This document shows, in pieces, positions 1 to 8,241 of a DNA stretch of 64,000 nt. Within the stretch, counting starts at the first letter, position 1. Each line of letters opens with the position of its first letter. The notes beneath the pieces were generated by a model, which saw only the letters and a program-made list of their open reading frames with translations, ran no database searches and was not told where the DNA came from. The DNA comes from CAZDWZ01 sp964509425 (GTDB lineage: Bacteria > Bdellovibrionota_C > UBA2361 > SZUA-149 > CAZDWZ01), in contig CAZDWZ010000005.1 in NCBI GenBank assembly GCA_964509425.1, forward strand, positions 124,001 through 188,000, in the 5' to 3' direction. Both the position numbers and the translations under genes were made by a program.

Positions 1-1
1 A

Positions 2-400
2 AGGGCCGGAGTGCGTTTGCTCGCGACGAATGGGTTAGTTGATCCGCAATCAAAGGAGGCGGAGTCGGTGTTCAAAGCTCTCGGAGCCGACCCATTGTAC
101 CAGGGTTTGTGCCGTCGTCAGAAATCGTTTCGCGCGAGAGTCTCTCCGAAACCGTGGCGATGTCATTCGACTTATCCGCCGGAACGCTGGCCGTTCATCG
201 ATGAAAATGGGGAGTCCGACGCGAAGGCGGCAACGAAATTTCAATCGTGGTTGGCCGATTACGACAAACGCGCTTCGAAGTTTGCAAGCTGCCGATATAT
301 CGAAACCGTCGGCAGCCAGGAGATACATCCTGAGATTGCTCCGGTCGTCGCGATGCATGATGATCTCTCGAAGTCGAAAACCGATTTTCTTTTAGCCTGA
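2..400 (+). CDS. Conserved protein of unknown function, 5' end outside the window
   Basis: The reading frame is open from the first bases, so this is the C-terminal part (about 132 residues) of a longer protein. It contains the block LGADPLY, followed by QKSFRARVSPKPWRC, and later an acidic, Lys-rich end. From memory, similar 'ALG-DPLY ... FRAR-TPKPWRC' blocks occur in uncharacterised proteins of several bacterial phyla, but I cannot name a family or function. It ends just before a DNA methyltransferase gene on the same strand, so the two are probably co-transcribed. An ATG at 11 is internal to the frame and is unlikely to be the true start. Function unknown. Confidence 0.7.
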   Translation, partial: RAGVRLLATNGLVDPQSKEAESVFKALGADPLYQGLCRRQKSFRARVSPKPWRCHSTYPPERWPFIDENGESDAKAATKFQSWLADYDKRASKFASCRYIETVGSQEIHPEIAPVVAMHDDLSKSKTDFLLA

Positions 401-415
401 GAATTGTTTCCTCCG

Positions 416-1357
416 ATGTCGACCCAACAGCTTTCGTTTTCGGCAGACAAGCACGAGATTCGTCACACCGAGGATGAATTTTTTCTCCGGCGTCTCGCAT
501 CGGATTCTTCGATCCACCTCAGTCGCGGAGATTGTCTTCAGTTGCTTCGGGAGCTGCCGGCCGAATCCGTAGATGTTGTCGTCACGTCTCCTCCGTATAA
601 CCTCGGCACCCCGTACAGCACCTATAACGACTCGATGCCCCGGGAAGACTACCTTCGATGGCTCGATGGCTGGGCGGAGGAAATTGCCCGAGTGCTTTCT
701 CCGGAGGGTTCGCTGTTCTTCAATATCGGCTCAAAACCTACTGACCCGTGGGTGGCGACGCAGGCGGCGGGAGTGGTTGCCGGAGCCGGATCACTTTTCG
801 ACCTTCACGCAGCAAAGCGATTCACCTTGCAGAACACGATCCATTGGGTGAAATCGATATCGATTGATCCGGAGAATATCGGCGACTACGTAAACTTGGA
901 CGAGGTCCTCTCCGTTGGACACTACAAACCGATCAACAGCGAACGATTCTTGAACGACGTTCATGAGTTCGTTTTTCACTTCACAAAAGCCGGGAAGGTG
1001 AAGCTCGACCGTTTGGCGGTCGGCGTCCCGTATCAGGATAAGTCGAACACGACGCGATGGAAGTCTGCGGGAAAGGATCGCCGCTGCCGGGGAAACAACT
1101 GGTTTGTGCCTTATGAGACGATTCAGAGCCGCAATACCGATCGGCCGCATCCCGCGACGTTTCCCGTGCAGCTTGCAGAATGGGCGCTAAAGCTTCATGG
1201 CACAGAGAACATTCGTTTGGTTCTCGATCCCTTTATGGGTCTCGGGTCCACCGCGGTTGCGTGCTTGAATCTGGAAGTCGCATGCCGCGGTTTCGAGCTC
1301 GATACCGCGTATTTTGCTGCAAGTTGTGACCGGCTGAAGACGTCTCTTTCCGAATAA
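416..1357 (+). CDS. DNA methyltransferase, beta-class (N4-cytosine or N6-adenine)
   Basis: About 313 residues. Motif IV (catalytic) is TSPPYN near residue 60, while the SAM-binding motif I (DPFMGLGSTAVA) lies near the C-terminus. The order IV then I is the beta arrangement. TSPPY is more typical of N4-cytosine enzymes, but N6-adenine methylation cannot be excluded. The protein would transfer a methyl group from SAM to a base in a specific DNA site. No restriction endonuclease is recognisable beside it; the upstream gene is an unknown conserved protein cut by the window edge. I chose ATG 416 over an in-frame TTG at 404. It may be an orphan, regulatory-type methylase or half of a restriction-modification system whose partner lies to the left. 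Confidence 0.85.
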   Translation: MSTQQLSFSADKHEIRHTEDEFFLRRLASDSSIHLSRGDCLQLLRELPAESVDVVVTSPPYNLGTPYSTYNDSMPREDYLRWLDGWAEEIARVLSPEGSLFFNIGSKPTDPWVATQAAGVVAGAGSLFDLHAAKRFTLQNTIHWVKSISIDPENIGDYVNLDEVLSVGHYKPINSERFLNDVHEFVFHFTKAGKVKLDRLAVGVPYQDKSNTTRWKSAGKDRRCRGNNWFVPYETIQSRNTDRPHPATFPVQLAEWALKLHGTENIRLVLDPFMGLGSTAVACLNLEVACRGFELDTAYFAASCDRLKTSLSE

Positions 1358-1458
1358 GATTCGGCGGCTCGCACCGGCAATGCGAAGGCCGGAGCTGAGA
1401 AGGCTTACACCGCGAATGCCGTGAAGGTGCTGTGCGGAGAGCGACATACCTTCATTCG

Positions 1459-1575
1459 CTCCAGGGAACGCAGAGGGAAGTGATGAACCCCGTCGCTGTT
1501 CATCACTTCTTTTCATGAAGAGGCAGTGTGACGAGAAATCACACGCGTTCTCGACATGCCCTGCGTTCCCTGGAG
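1459..1575. repeat. Nested inverted repeat, three-stem element
   Basis: The outer arms are a perfect 15-bp pair: CTCCAGGGAACGCAG at 1459-1473 and its complement at 1561-1575. Inside are a perfect 12-bp hairpin (1477-1488 with 1498-1509, nine-base loop) and a 6-bp hairpin (1526-1531 with 1539-1544). The whole could fold as a three-way junction in RNA or extrude as a cruciform. No T-run follows, so it is not a standard terminator. It may be a REP/BIME-like element or a structured RNA. Confidence 0.75.
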
Positions 1576-1784
1576 GTCAATTCGGGGAGGGCGGCAGCGA
1601 CCTTGTGGTCACGACATCGCCGGAGAGTGAACTTTCGAGATGATGATTATTCACACGCTACCAGCCTCGAGTAGAATGTGACACACCAACCGATCGTAAA
1701 CTTTCTCTAGAGATGGCTGCTACCGCGCGAGGGAGAGACTTAACTCTGCATCGCTTACCTCCCCGCCGGGGTTCTCCTTTCCCG

Positions 1785-1912
1785 GTGTTTCGAATCCGGC
1801 AACTCAGGGGTTGGTCGTCGGATTCGGACACAAGTTCAGGAGCTCCCGGAAACCCACGTGGTCCCAAAGACGAGAATACTGCGCTGGCAACGTTCTCGTC
1901 TTCGGGACAACC
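1785..1912. repeat. Two long imperfect hairpins
   Basis: Hairpin one pairs 1785-1798 with 1819-1831 (GTGTT, one bulge, then CGAATCCG), plus an inner CAAC/GTTG pair. Hairpin two pairs GTCCCAAAGACGAGAA at 1861-1876 with 1893-1908, with one G-U-compatible mismatch and a 16-base loop. Neither is followed by a T-run. They precede the YbaK-type gene by about 150 bases. Confidence 0.6.
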
Positions 1913-2064
1913 TCGTCTCCGCACAACACTCTTTGCTGATAATCGCCATCGTCGCGCAGCTCAAGAGGCTCGGTGAAAACGTATTCCGGCCGCAGGTGCT
2001 TCGTAATTCATCCGAAATGTCCGGCTCATTTGCCAATCTGCCGGAAGGAGAGCATTGAACAAAT

Positions 2065-2556
2065 ATGGAAAACCAATTGCCCGAATCGGCCCAGAAAGTT
2101 CAGGACCATCTCCGTGCTCTCGGAGTAGCTTGCGAAGTTAAACAATTCAGCGAATCCACGCGGAGCGCCGCGGAGGCCGCCGCCGCTATCGGTTGTTCGG
2201 TCGAGCAGATAGCGAAATCTATTGTTTTTCGCGGCAAACAGTCGGATCGCCCGGTGCTTGCGATAGTCAGCGGCAAAAACCGGGTGAACGAAAAGCAGCT
2301 CGCCCGACTGGTACGCGAGACTCTTGGGAAAGCGGATGCGAACTTTGTCCGGGAAAAATTGGGTTTTGCAATTGGTGGTGTACCACCGGTCGGACATAAA
2401 GAGACCGTGACCTGTTTCCTCGATGAATCACTGTTCCAGCTCTCAGAACTCTGGGCCGCGGGGGGAACTCCTTTTACCGTCTTCCGGCTGAGCCCCGCGG
2501 AGTTGCAGGCAATCACCGGAGCGCCGGCAGCAAAGTTTTGTGATCCGATGGAATGA
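2065..2556 (+). CDS. YbaK/EbsC-family aminoacyl-tRNA deacylase
   Basis: 163 residues, the usual size for a stand-alone YbaK/ProX domain. The AKSIVFR block carries the lysine conserved in this family, and IGGVPPVGH matches the glycine-proline loop lining the substrate pocket. These enzymes hydrolyse mischarged aminoacyl-tRNA in trans (for example Cys- or Ala-tRNAPro); which substrate this one uses cannot be told from sequence. Start ATG 2065 lies 11-13 bases after a GGAAGGAGAG ribosome site. It stands alone, convergent with the kinase gene downstream. Confidence 0.88.
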   Translation: MENQLPESAQKVQDHLRALGVACEVKQFSESTRSAAEAAAAIGCSVEQIAKSIVFRGKQSDRPVLAIVSGKNRVNEKQLARLVRETLGKADANFVREKLGFAIGGVPPVGHKETVTCFLDESLFQLSELWAAGGTPFTVFRLSPAELQAITGAPAAKFCDPME

Positions 2557-2590
2557 TCGCCGAGGCCGAGAGGCCGACGAGGTGAGGGAG

Positions 2591-3604
2591 CTATTGCTCT
2601 TTTGAGAGTCCCAGCATCTTAAGCGAGACGCGGAGAACTCCGCTTGCGGACCGTTTCACGCGCTCGATGCTGCCGCGAAAGTTTTGACGGTCGTGCAGCT
2701 CCGAAAGAATTTCGCCCATTGATTGAAAGCGATCCTTCGGCAGCTTCGTCGAGCAGAGCTCCACAAATTCTTGATACCAACGAGGAATGTCGTTTCGAAT
2801 TTCTGAGATCTCAGGAATTGGATTCAGCATGTGTGCGGTTGCGATGGCGTGATACGTTTCGCCGAGGAACGGCCGTTGACCGCATGCGAGCTCGTAGGCC
2901 AGGATTCCGTAAGAATAAATATCCGTTCGGGCATCCACTTCCTCACCGCGGAATTGTTCCGGCGCCATGTAGCACGGCGTACCGACGGTCTCGCCGCTTT
3001 TCGTGAGCTTTAGGTCCGACTCCATCGATCGGGCGAGTCCGAAGTCCGACACGGCACCTCGGAGCTCGGCGGTGAGCAGGATGTTGTCGGGTTTTAAATC
3101 CCGGTGAACAATCCCTGCTTGATGCGCGAGATAAAGTCCGGCGGCAACGTCGACCAGAAGTTGGAGCAATCGATCGACCGGTATGTTCGCCCCTTCGCGT
3201 TCGATAAGGTTTCCCATGCTGCCGTTCGGCAGATATTCCATGGTAATGAAATAGCGGTTTTTTTCGGTTTGTCCGAAATCAAAATTCTGTACGATGTTGG
3301 GGTGGACCAGACTTTTCGAAATCTTCAGCTCGTTCTTGAATCGAGCGACCATCGTCTCGTCGTCTGAAAAACTTGCGGAAAGGATTTTTAGGGCGATGAC
3401 TTTGTTTTCTTCGTTCGTGTCTTCGCAGCGATAGACGGTTGCCATCGCTCCGCTGCCGATCTCCTCGAGGATCCGGTAACGCCCGATGACGAGCTCACCC
3501 AGAGCAAATTTCTCGTTTTGCAATTCGGATTCGGACACCAACATGCCTGTCTTTTCCTTCCTCGCCGGGGGGATGGACCCTGCGATTTTCGCGGTGGCCT
3601 CCAA
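2591..3604 (-). CDS. Ser/Thr protein kinase (Hanks type), cytoplasmic
   Basis: 337 residues, essentially one kinase domain. Visible landmarks are the glycine loop IGSGAMATVY, the lysine in IALKIL, the catalytic loop HRDLKPDN, the metal-binding DFGLAR and the APEQFRG activation-segment end. No transmembrane segment or PASTA/TPR extension is seen, so it should be soluble. The first about 40 residues precede the domain; an internal Met at 3544 is an alternative start. It would phosphorylate Ser/Thr of unknown partners; a PP2C phosphatase encoded at 42.6-45.1 kb could be the opposing enzyme (inference only). It faces the YbaK gene and is divergent from the pilin-like gene. Confidence 0.93.
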   Translation of the reverse strand: MEATAKIAGSIPPARKEKTGMLVSESELQNEKFALGELVIGRYRILEEIGSGAMATVYRCEDTNEENKVIALKILSASFSDDETMVARFKNELKISKSLVHPNIVQNFDFGQTEKNRYFITMEYLPNGSMGNLIEREGANIPVDRLLQLLVDVAAGLYLAHQAGIVHRDLKPDNILLTAELRGAVSDFGLARSMESDLKLTKSGETVGTPCYMAPEQFRGEEVDARTDIYSYGILAYELACGQRPFLGETYHAIATAHMLNPIPEISEIRNDIPRWYQEFVELCSTKLPKDRFQSMGEILSELHDRQNFRGSIERVKRSASGVLRVSLKMLGLSKEQ

Positions 3605-3761
3605 GAATCTCCGATGGCTCTTCCATACCGCTATGGATCGTATCGACTCTCAACAGTCCGGGCTTGAATCAAAGTTCATGGAATTTCTAGGAATCGGTTT
3701 AGAAATCACGGGAATACACCGATAGTTTCGAAATCAAGCAGGCAATTCAAGCGGGAATGGT

Positions 3762-4052
3762 ATGGAAAAAAAGACCGGAATACTAAGGTCCGAAACCGGA
3801 GCATCGCTCCTCGAGTATGCGATCACGGCAGCGGTGGTCGTTACCCTTTGCCTTGCTTCAATTTCCGCAGTTGGACGGCAATCGAGTAAGCAGGTCCAGC
3901 ATGCCGGCGACACCCTCGGACCGAGCAGGCCCGCGGGGCGGAGTATGACCAATCCTAACGTTCCAATTACCCCGGTGCAGAATAACCCGGGTGGAACATA
4001 CAACAACACAACCCCCAGCGGCGGAGTCGGCACGTTTCAAGTTCAACCGTAA
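3762..4052 (+). CDS. Flp-like type IVb prepilin
   Basis: 96 residues. A short positively charged leader is followed by GASLLEYAITAAVV, which fits the Flp prepilin cleavage pattern (Gly, four residues, Glu-Tyr) and a single hydrophobic helix of about 20 residues. The rest is a Pro/Asn/Thr/Gly-rich tail (NNPGGTYNNTTPSGG), longer and more disordered than in minimal Flp pilins. No tad assembly genes (prepilin peptidase, CpaF, TadB/C) lie nearby, so it could be a stray pilin, a pseudopilin, or a simple membrane-anchored peptide. A terminator follows. Confidence 0.65.
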   Translation: MEKKTGILRSETGASLLEYAITAAVVVTLCLASISAVGRQSSKQVQHAGDTLGPSRPAGRSMTNPNVPITPVQNNPGGTYNNTTPSGGVGTFQVQP

Positions 4053-4084
4053 TCCTCGCGGTAAGCAATACTTAGGAATTTAAT

Positions 4085-4109
4085 ATTCGCGAGGAAGATC
4101 CTCGCGAAT
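4085..4109 (+). terminator. Rho-independent terminator after the pilin-like gene
   Basis: Perfect 11-bp stem ATTCGCGAGGA (4085-4095) with its complement at 4099-4109, three-base loop, followed by GTTTCTGT. Confidence 0.75.
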
Positions 4110-4189
4110 GTTTCTGTACGTCGTCGGCTCTTCCCGCGCATCTAATTCGCGGATGCCAAATCGAAGCTTGGGAGTGCCTCCGGCGCGTC

Positions 4190-5443
4190 ATGACCGTTCT
4201 TGCCTATAGAAAAGCGAAACATCGACTCCAGCGATTCTGGCAGAGAACCGAAGGCCGGCTAAAGAGGAAGGTCGTCGCCGCCATCGCCGTTCTCATTCAT
4301 GCGTATTGTTTTGTTGCTCAGGGCGAGAACATTGCGAACAGATATTTTACCTTCCCGGTGCTCGACGCGCTCTTTTTCTTTCGTGGTGCTACCGACCCGC
4401 CGCCGGAGATTGTGATCGTTGCAATGGATCCGAAAAGCGAAGAGGTCCTCCGGATATCGAGTTTAGCGCCGTGGCCTCGCAAGCATCATGCAGATTTGAT
4501 TCGAAAATTGAAGGGCGATGGAGTAAAGCGAATATTTCTGGATCTATTCTTTCGCTCACCTGGGCCTTCTCCGGACGAAGATGCCGACTTTGCAAAAGCT
4601 CTCAGCGAAGCCGAGACAATTATCGGAACGCACACCGCCTATTCTCCGGTCTGGAGCCCTGGCGGAAAAACGACAGTGATATCCCAAGAGGCAAGACCCC
4701 TTCCATTATTTGAAAAAAGTGCATGGAAGACGATCCTGATGGATGTGTGGCCTGGTGACGGGGCGGTTCGACGAATGCGCGCCAAGCCCGAGGAGGAGAG
4801 CCTACAGCACGTGAAATCGCCGGTCCCCCAGAGCTTGGTCCTCGAGGGGATTCTGCCGGACGATTTCGAGCTTCCGACCTGGAGAGATTTCATCAATTAT
4901 TACGGACCCTCGGGAACGATCCGAACGATCTCGTTCATTGATGCACTCCGTTCAAAGGAACAGGGACTGCCGGCTGATTACTTCAAGGACAAACTCGTAT
5001 TTATCGGAAAATACCTCCAAGCGGGATACCTTCGAGCCGAGGAGAAAGACACCTTTCTTGTCTCCGGCTCCTCGATGCCTATGAACGGCGTCGAGATCCA
5101 CGCGACGATCGTATCGAATCTCCTGCAAAAAAATTGGATTCGCGTTGCAACGAATAAAGAAGCTGAGCTGGGCGTGCTCAGTTTGCTGGTCTTCGGGCTG
5201 TCCTATCTCGTCATCAGTGTGAGGCTGCTATACGGCTTTTTTGCTCTCGTGACGGTCTGGCTTGTCTGGTCAGTGCTTTCGTTGATTTCGTTTAGCTACT
5301 TCTACTGCCTGCTCCCGGGAGCGATTCTCGTGTTTTTCGTGCTTCCTCTGATGTACTTCGGCTCAGTCCTTCTCACCGCGCGTTCGCTGTATCTCTCCTT
5401 CCGATCGATGGAACGGGCAATGGGGATCCGCAAGGAACAATAG
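4190..5443 (+). CDS. CHASE2-domain membrane sensor without an output domain
   Basis: 417 residues. A short cytoplasmic start and one TM helix (about residues 27-45) lead to an extracytoplasmic CHASE2 region (about 50-320) with typical blocks ALFFFRGATDPPPEIVIVA, PWPRKHHADLI and FKDKLVFIG. Two or three TM helices follow near the C-terminus (about 330-400). CHASE2 usually feeds into a kinase or cyclase; here the protein stops about 20 residues after the last helix. It would therefore need a separate partner, and the Ser/Thr kinase 600 bases upstream on the other strand is one candidate. The start has only a weak ribosome site. The ligand is unknown. Confidence 0.85.
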   Translation: MTVLAYRKAKHRLQRFWQRTEGRLKRKVVAAIAVLIHAYCFVAQGENIANRYFTFPVLDALFFFRGATDPPPEIVIVAMDPKSEEVLRISSLAPWPRKHHADLIRKLKGDGVKRIFLDLFFRSPGPSPDEDADFAKALSEAETIIGTHTAYSPVWSPGGKTTVISQEARPLPLFEKSAWKTILMDVWPGDGAVRRMRAKPEEESLQHVKSPVPQSLVLEGILPDDFELPTWRDFINYYGPSGTIRTISFIDALRSKEQGLPADYFKDKLVFIGKYLQAGYLRAEEKDTFLVSGSSMPMNGVEIHATIVSNLLQKNWIRVATNKEAELGVLSLLVFGLSYLVISVRLLYGFFALVTVWLVWSVLSLISFSYFYCLLPGAILVFFVLPLMYFGSVLLTARSLYLSFRSMERAMGIRKEQ

Positions 5444-5481
5444 TTAAATCTGGTTACGGGGTGGGGAGAGACGGGAAGAAA

Positions 5482-5510
5482 GTGTCCGGGCTCCTGAGAA
5501 ACCCGGACAC
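5482..5510. terminator. Bidirectional terminator between the CHASE2 gene and sucA
   Basis: Perfect 9-bp stem GTGTCCGGG (5482-5490) with CCCGGACAC (5502-5510), with T-rich sequence on the plus side (CTTATTTTCT) and a weaker T-rich run on the minus side. It lies between two convergent stop codons. Confidence 0.85.
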
Positions 5511-5518
5511 CTTATTTT

Positions 5519-7969
5519 CTAGCGGAAGTGAGCAAACGCAAATTTGAGGATGGCCTCTTGCTCGATCGCATGTGCTTTCGCCGAACCAGTCGAGGGGCTT
5601 GCGCATTCGGTTCGTTTCACCGTGGCAACACCCTTCGCACCGGCAAGCCGTTCGATTATCGGCTTCACGTAGTTTAGGGCGCCTTGATTCGAGGGTTCTT
5701 CTTGAGCCCAGACGAGCACTTGCGCTTCGCGATATTGAGCGAGCACCTCATCGAGATACTCTTCCGGGAACGGATAAAGCTGTTCGATGGTGATGATCGC
5801 CGTGTCTTCACGACCCTGTTTTGCTCGCTCCGCCCGAAGATCGTGAGCGATTTTTCCCGTGCAGAGAATGATGCGCTCGGCGTGCTTGTACTTATCCTCG
5901 TCATCCAACACGGGAAGAAATGAACCCGAAGTAAGGTCTTTCAACTGCGACATGGCCGCAGGCATTCTCAACATGCTTTTTGGAGTCGCGACGATAAGTG
6001 GTTTCCGCCACTTCTGAAGCGCCTGCCGTCTCAGCAGATGGAAGTATTGTCCGGCATTCGACGGGTAACACACCTGCATGTTGTCCTCGCCGCACAGCTG
6101 GAGGAAGCGCTCGATCCGAGCACTCGAGTGCTCGGGCCCTTGTCCTTCGTATCCGTGAGGCAGGAGGAGGGTCAGTCCCGAAAGCGTATTCCATTTGTTC
6201 TCGCCCGCGCTCAAAAACTGATCGATTACGATTTGAGCGCCGTTTACGAAATCGCCGAACTGCGCTTCCCAGCACACGAGTGCTTCAGGATAGTCGCGGC
6301 TGAATCCGTATTCAAATCCCATCACGGCAGCTTCGGAAAGGCACGAGTCGTAGACTTCAAAAAACGCCTGCTTCCCACCGAGATTTTGCAGCGGCGTGTA
6401 TTCCTCGCCTTCCTTCGAAGTCGAATACATCACTGCCTGGCGATGATTAAAAGTTGCTCGTCTCGAATCCTGGCCCGCTACCCGAACCGGCGTGCCGTCG
6501 GCCAAAAGCGATCCAAAGGCAAGCATTTCAGCTGCCCCCCAGTCGAGAGGTTTTTTGCCGTTCACCATCTCGCGGCGCAACTCGAGTGCCTTTTCGATTT
6601 TTGGGTGCACATCGAATTTCTTTGGAACACTTGTCGCCTTGTCCCCAATCTCTTTGAGACGTGCTTCGGGAACTCCGGTTTCGATCTCGTACTCCGGCGA
6701 GTATTCACCGCCCGTGTAGTTATTCCAGTAGTTTGGAAACTGCGCGAACTGGGGCTGTGCAGTCATCTTGGTGCCGCGATCGTGTTCGCTTTGGAAATAT
6801 TTTACGGTGTCTTCTTCGATTTTTTTGAGCTCTTCCTCGGTGAGGCCGATTTCTTTTCCGTAAGTCTGATGGATCGGAGGTGTCGCCTTCACGGCCTTAT
6901 AGAGTACCGGAGCGGTCGTTGTCGGATCGTCGACCTCGTTGTGACCGAATCGCCGGTAGCCCATCAAATCAATGACCACGTCGTTCTTGAACTCGGCGCG
7001 ATATTCAGATGCGATATGTCCGACGCGCACGACTTCCTGAGGGCTCTCCGCGTTCACGTGGAAGATCGGCACTGGAATCCGACGGGCGATATCCGACGCG
7101 AACCGACCCGTGAACAATGCTTTTCCACGCGCAGTGAAGCCGATGAGATTGTTGGCGATGATATGGATCGTGCCGCCAATGTCGTATCCCGGAATCTCGG
7201 CGAGATTGAGTGCTTCGGCGGCGATTCCCTGGCCCGCAAATGCGGCATCACCATGAATGAGAATGGCGACAACCTTCTTTCGGCCGTCCGCGCCTATCCG
7301 CTGCTGCTTCGCGCGAACTCGTCCCATCACGACCGGATTGACGGCTTCGAGATGGCTCGGGTTCGACGCGAGGTGGATTTGAACTTCCTTCCCCGTGCGG
7401 GTCTTGTAAATCCCGGTCGCCCCCTTGTGGTACTTTGTGTCGCCGCTTCCCAGGACGCTCTTCGGGTCCACGTCTTCGAAGCAAGCAAAAATGCTTGCTG
7501 GCTCGGATCCGGCGATGTGCATCAGCGTGCTGAGACGTCCGCGGTGTGCCATTCCGATAACGGCGGTTTCAACGCCGTTATCCGCGGCAGACTCCAGGAT
7601 GGCATCAAGGAGCGGAATCATCGCTGCCAGGCCTTCGAGCGAGAACCATTTGCTGCCGACGTATTTCGTGTGAATGAATGATTCGAATTTTTCGGCGGAA
7701 GCGAGACGCTTTACGATATACTTTTCGTCGATCTTCGGTTTGTACTTCTCAACCTTCTCCGCGACCCATTCGCAGCGATCGGGGTAGGGCATGTGCATGA
7801 ATTCAACGCCGATTTTTCCGCAGTAGAGTTTTCTCCACTTGTCGGCTTCAGCGCCTTTGGCCTCGTCCAGCTCCCGGTGAGGGAACGGGGTGAGAGTTTT
7901 CATGGGGTCGAGGTCTGCTTGCAGATATCCCCATCTTCGAAAACTATTTGCCAACGCCTCATTTGCCAT
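5519..7969 (-). CDS. sucA: 2-oxoglutarate dehydrogenase E1 component
   Basis: 816 residues. It contains the thiamin-diphosphate binding stretch HGDAAFAGQG ... NN, the MAHRGR block and the GQGPEHSSAR block of the E1 family. It decarboxylates 2-oxoglutarate and transfers the succinyl group to the lipoyl E2 in the TCA cycle. The protein begins at the region (NSFRRWGYLQADLDPM) that in E. coli SucA lies about 90 residues in; there is an in-frame stop a short way upstream and no other start codon, so the N-terminal segment that docks E2 in the E. coli enzyme is really missing. A good site (AAGGACGG) precedes ATG 7969. No E2 or E3 gene is adjacent. It is divergent from the metal-transport operon. 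Confidence 0.95.
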   Translation of the reverse strand: MANEALANSFRRWGYLQADLDPMKTLTPFPHRELDEAKGAEADKWRKLYCGKIGVEFMHMPYPDRCEWVAEKVEKYKPKIDEKYIVKRLASAEKFESFIHTKYVGSKWFSLEGLAAMIPLLDAILESAADNGVETAVIGMAHRGRLSTLMHIAGSEPASIFACFEDVDPKSVLGSGDTKYHKGATGIYKTRTGKEVQIHLASNPSHLEAVNPVVMGRVRAKQQRIGADGRKKVVAILIHGDAAFAGQGIAAEALNLAEIPGYDIGGTIHIIANNLIGFTARGKALFTGRFASDIARRIPVPIFHVNAESPQEVVRVGHIASEYRAEFKNDVVIDLMGYRRFGHNEVDDPTTTAPVLYKAVKATPPIHQTYGKEIGLTEEELKKIEEDTVKYFQSEHDRGTKMTAQPQFAQFPNYWNNYTGGEYSPEYEIETGVPEARLKEIGDKATSVPKKFDVHPKIEKALELRREMVNGKKPLDWGAAEMLAFGSLLADGTPVRVAGQDSRRATFNHRQAVMYSTSKEGEEYTPLQNLGGKQAFFEVYDSCLSEAAVMGFEYGFSRDYPEALVCWEAQFGDFVNGAQIVIDQFLSAGENKWNTLSGLTLLLPHGYEGQGPEHSSARIERFLQLCGEDNMQVCYPSNAGQYFHLLRRQALQKWRKPLIVATPKSMLRMPAAMSQLKDLTSGSFLPVLDDEDKYKHAERIILCTGKIAHDLRAERAKQGREDTAIITIEQLYPFPEEYLDEVLAQYREAQVLVWAQEEPSNQGALNYVKPIIERLAGAKGVATVKRTECASPSTGSAKAHAIEQEAILKFAFAHFR

Positions 7970-8241
7970 GAAACACCGTCCTTCTGATTCTCGCTTCTCT
8001 ACTCTTTATTTTCCGGCACGGATGCCGGGCGTACTTTCGCCGTAGACTCTTTCGCTTGCCGGCCGGGGCAAGTCCGAGGTCCTTGGAGGCATCACTCTAA
8101 TAAGTATGCCGATATTCCCCTGAATATACATAAGAAATATGAAAAATCCAGTCCGCCCGCTGAAACTTCACTCATCATCGAGTGCTGCGAATTGATTTTT
8201 GCTAAATCCCCTCACTCTCTTAATCCCATGGAAGGTACAAA
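7970..8241. promoter_or_regulatory. Divergent promoter region between sucA and the metal importer
   Basis: 272 bases without a gene. It holds the start signals of both neighbours. An AT-rich inverted repeat, ATATTC (8112-8117) and GAATAT (8122-8127) separated by four bases, could be an operator for a Zur/Fur/MntR-type regulator, but it does not match a consensus I can state with confidence. Confidence 0.35.

Larger units (their letters stand above)
1358..2064. other. Hairpin-rich 0.7 kb intergenic region
   Basis: No convincing gene: the short open frames here lack good ribosome sites and recognisable domains. It contains a nested inverted repeat at 1459-1575 and two long hairpins at 1785-1831 and 1858-1912, described separately. 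The promoter and leader of the YbaK-type gene must lie in its right end. An AAGGAG-like site is present before 2065 (GGAAGGAGAG around 2043). Confidence 0.6.

Noticed and set aside
1780..1830. tRNA-like TTCGAATCC
   Set aside because: It looks like a T-loop sequence, but no acceptor, D or anticodon stems fit around it; the bases are better explained by the hairpin 1785-1831.
6038..7681. Long open frame (about 547 codons) on the plus strand opposite sucA
   Set aside because: Composition is a mirror of the sucA codons, no domain is recognisable, and sucA on the other strand is certain.
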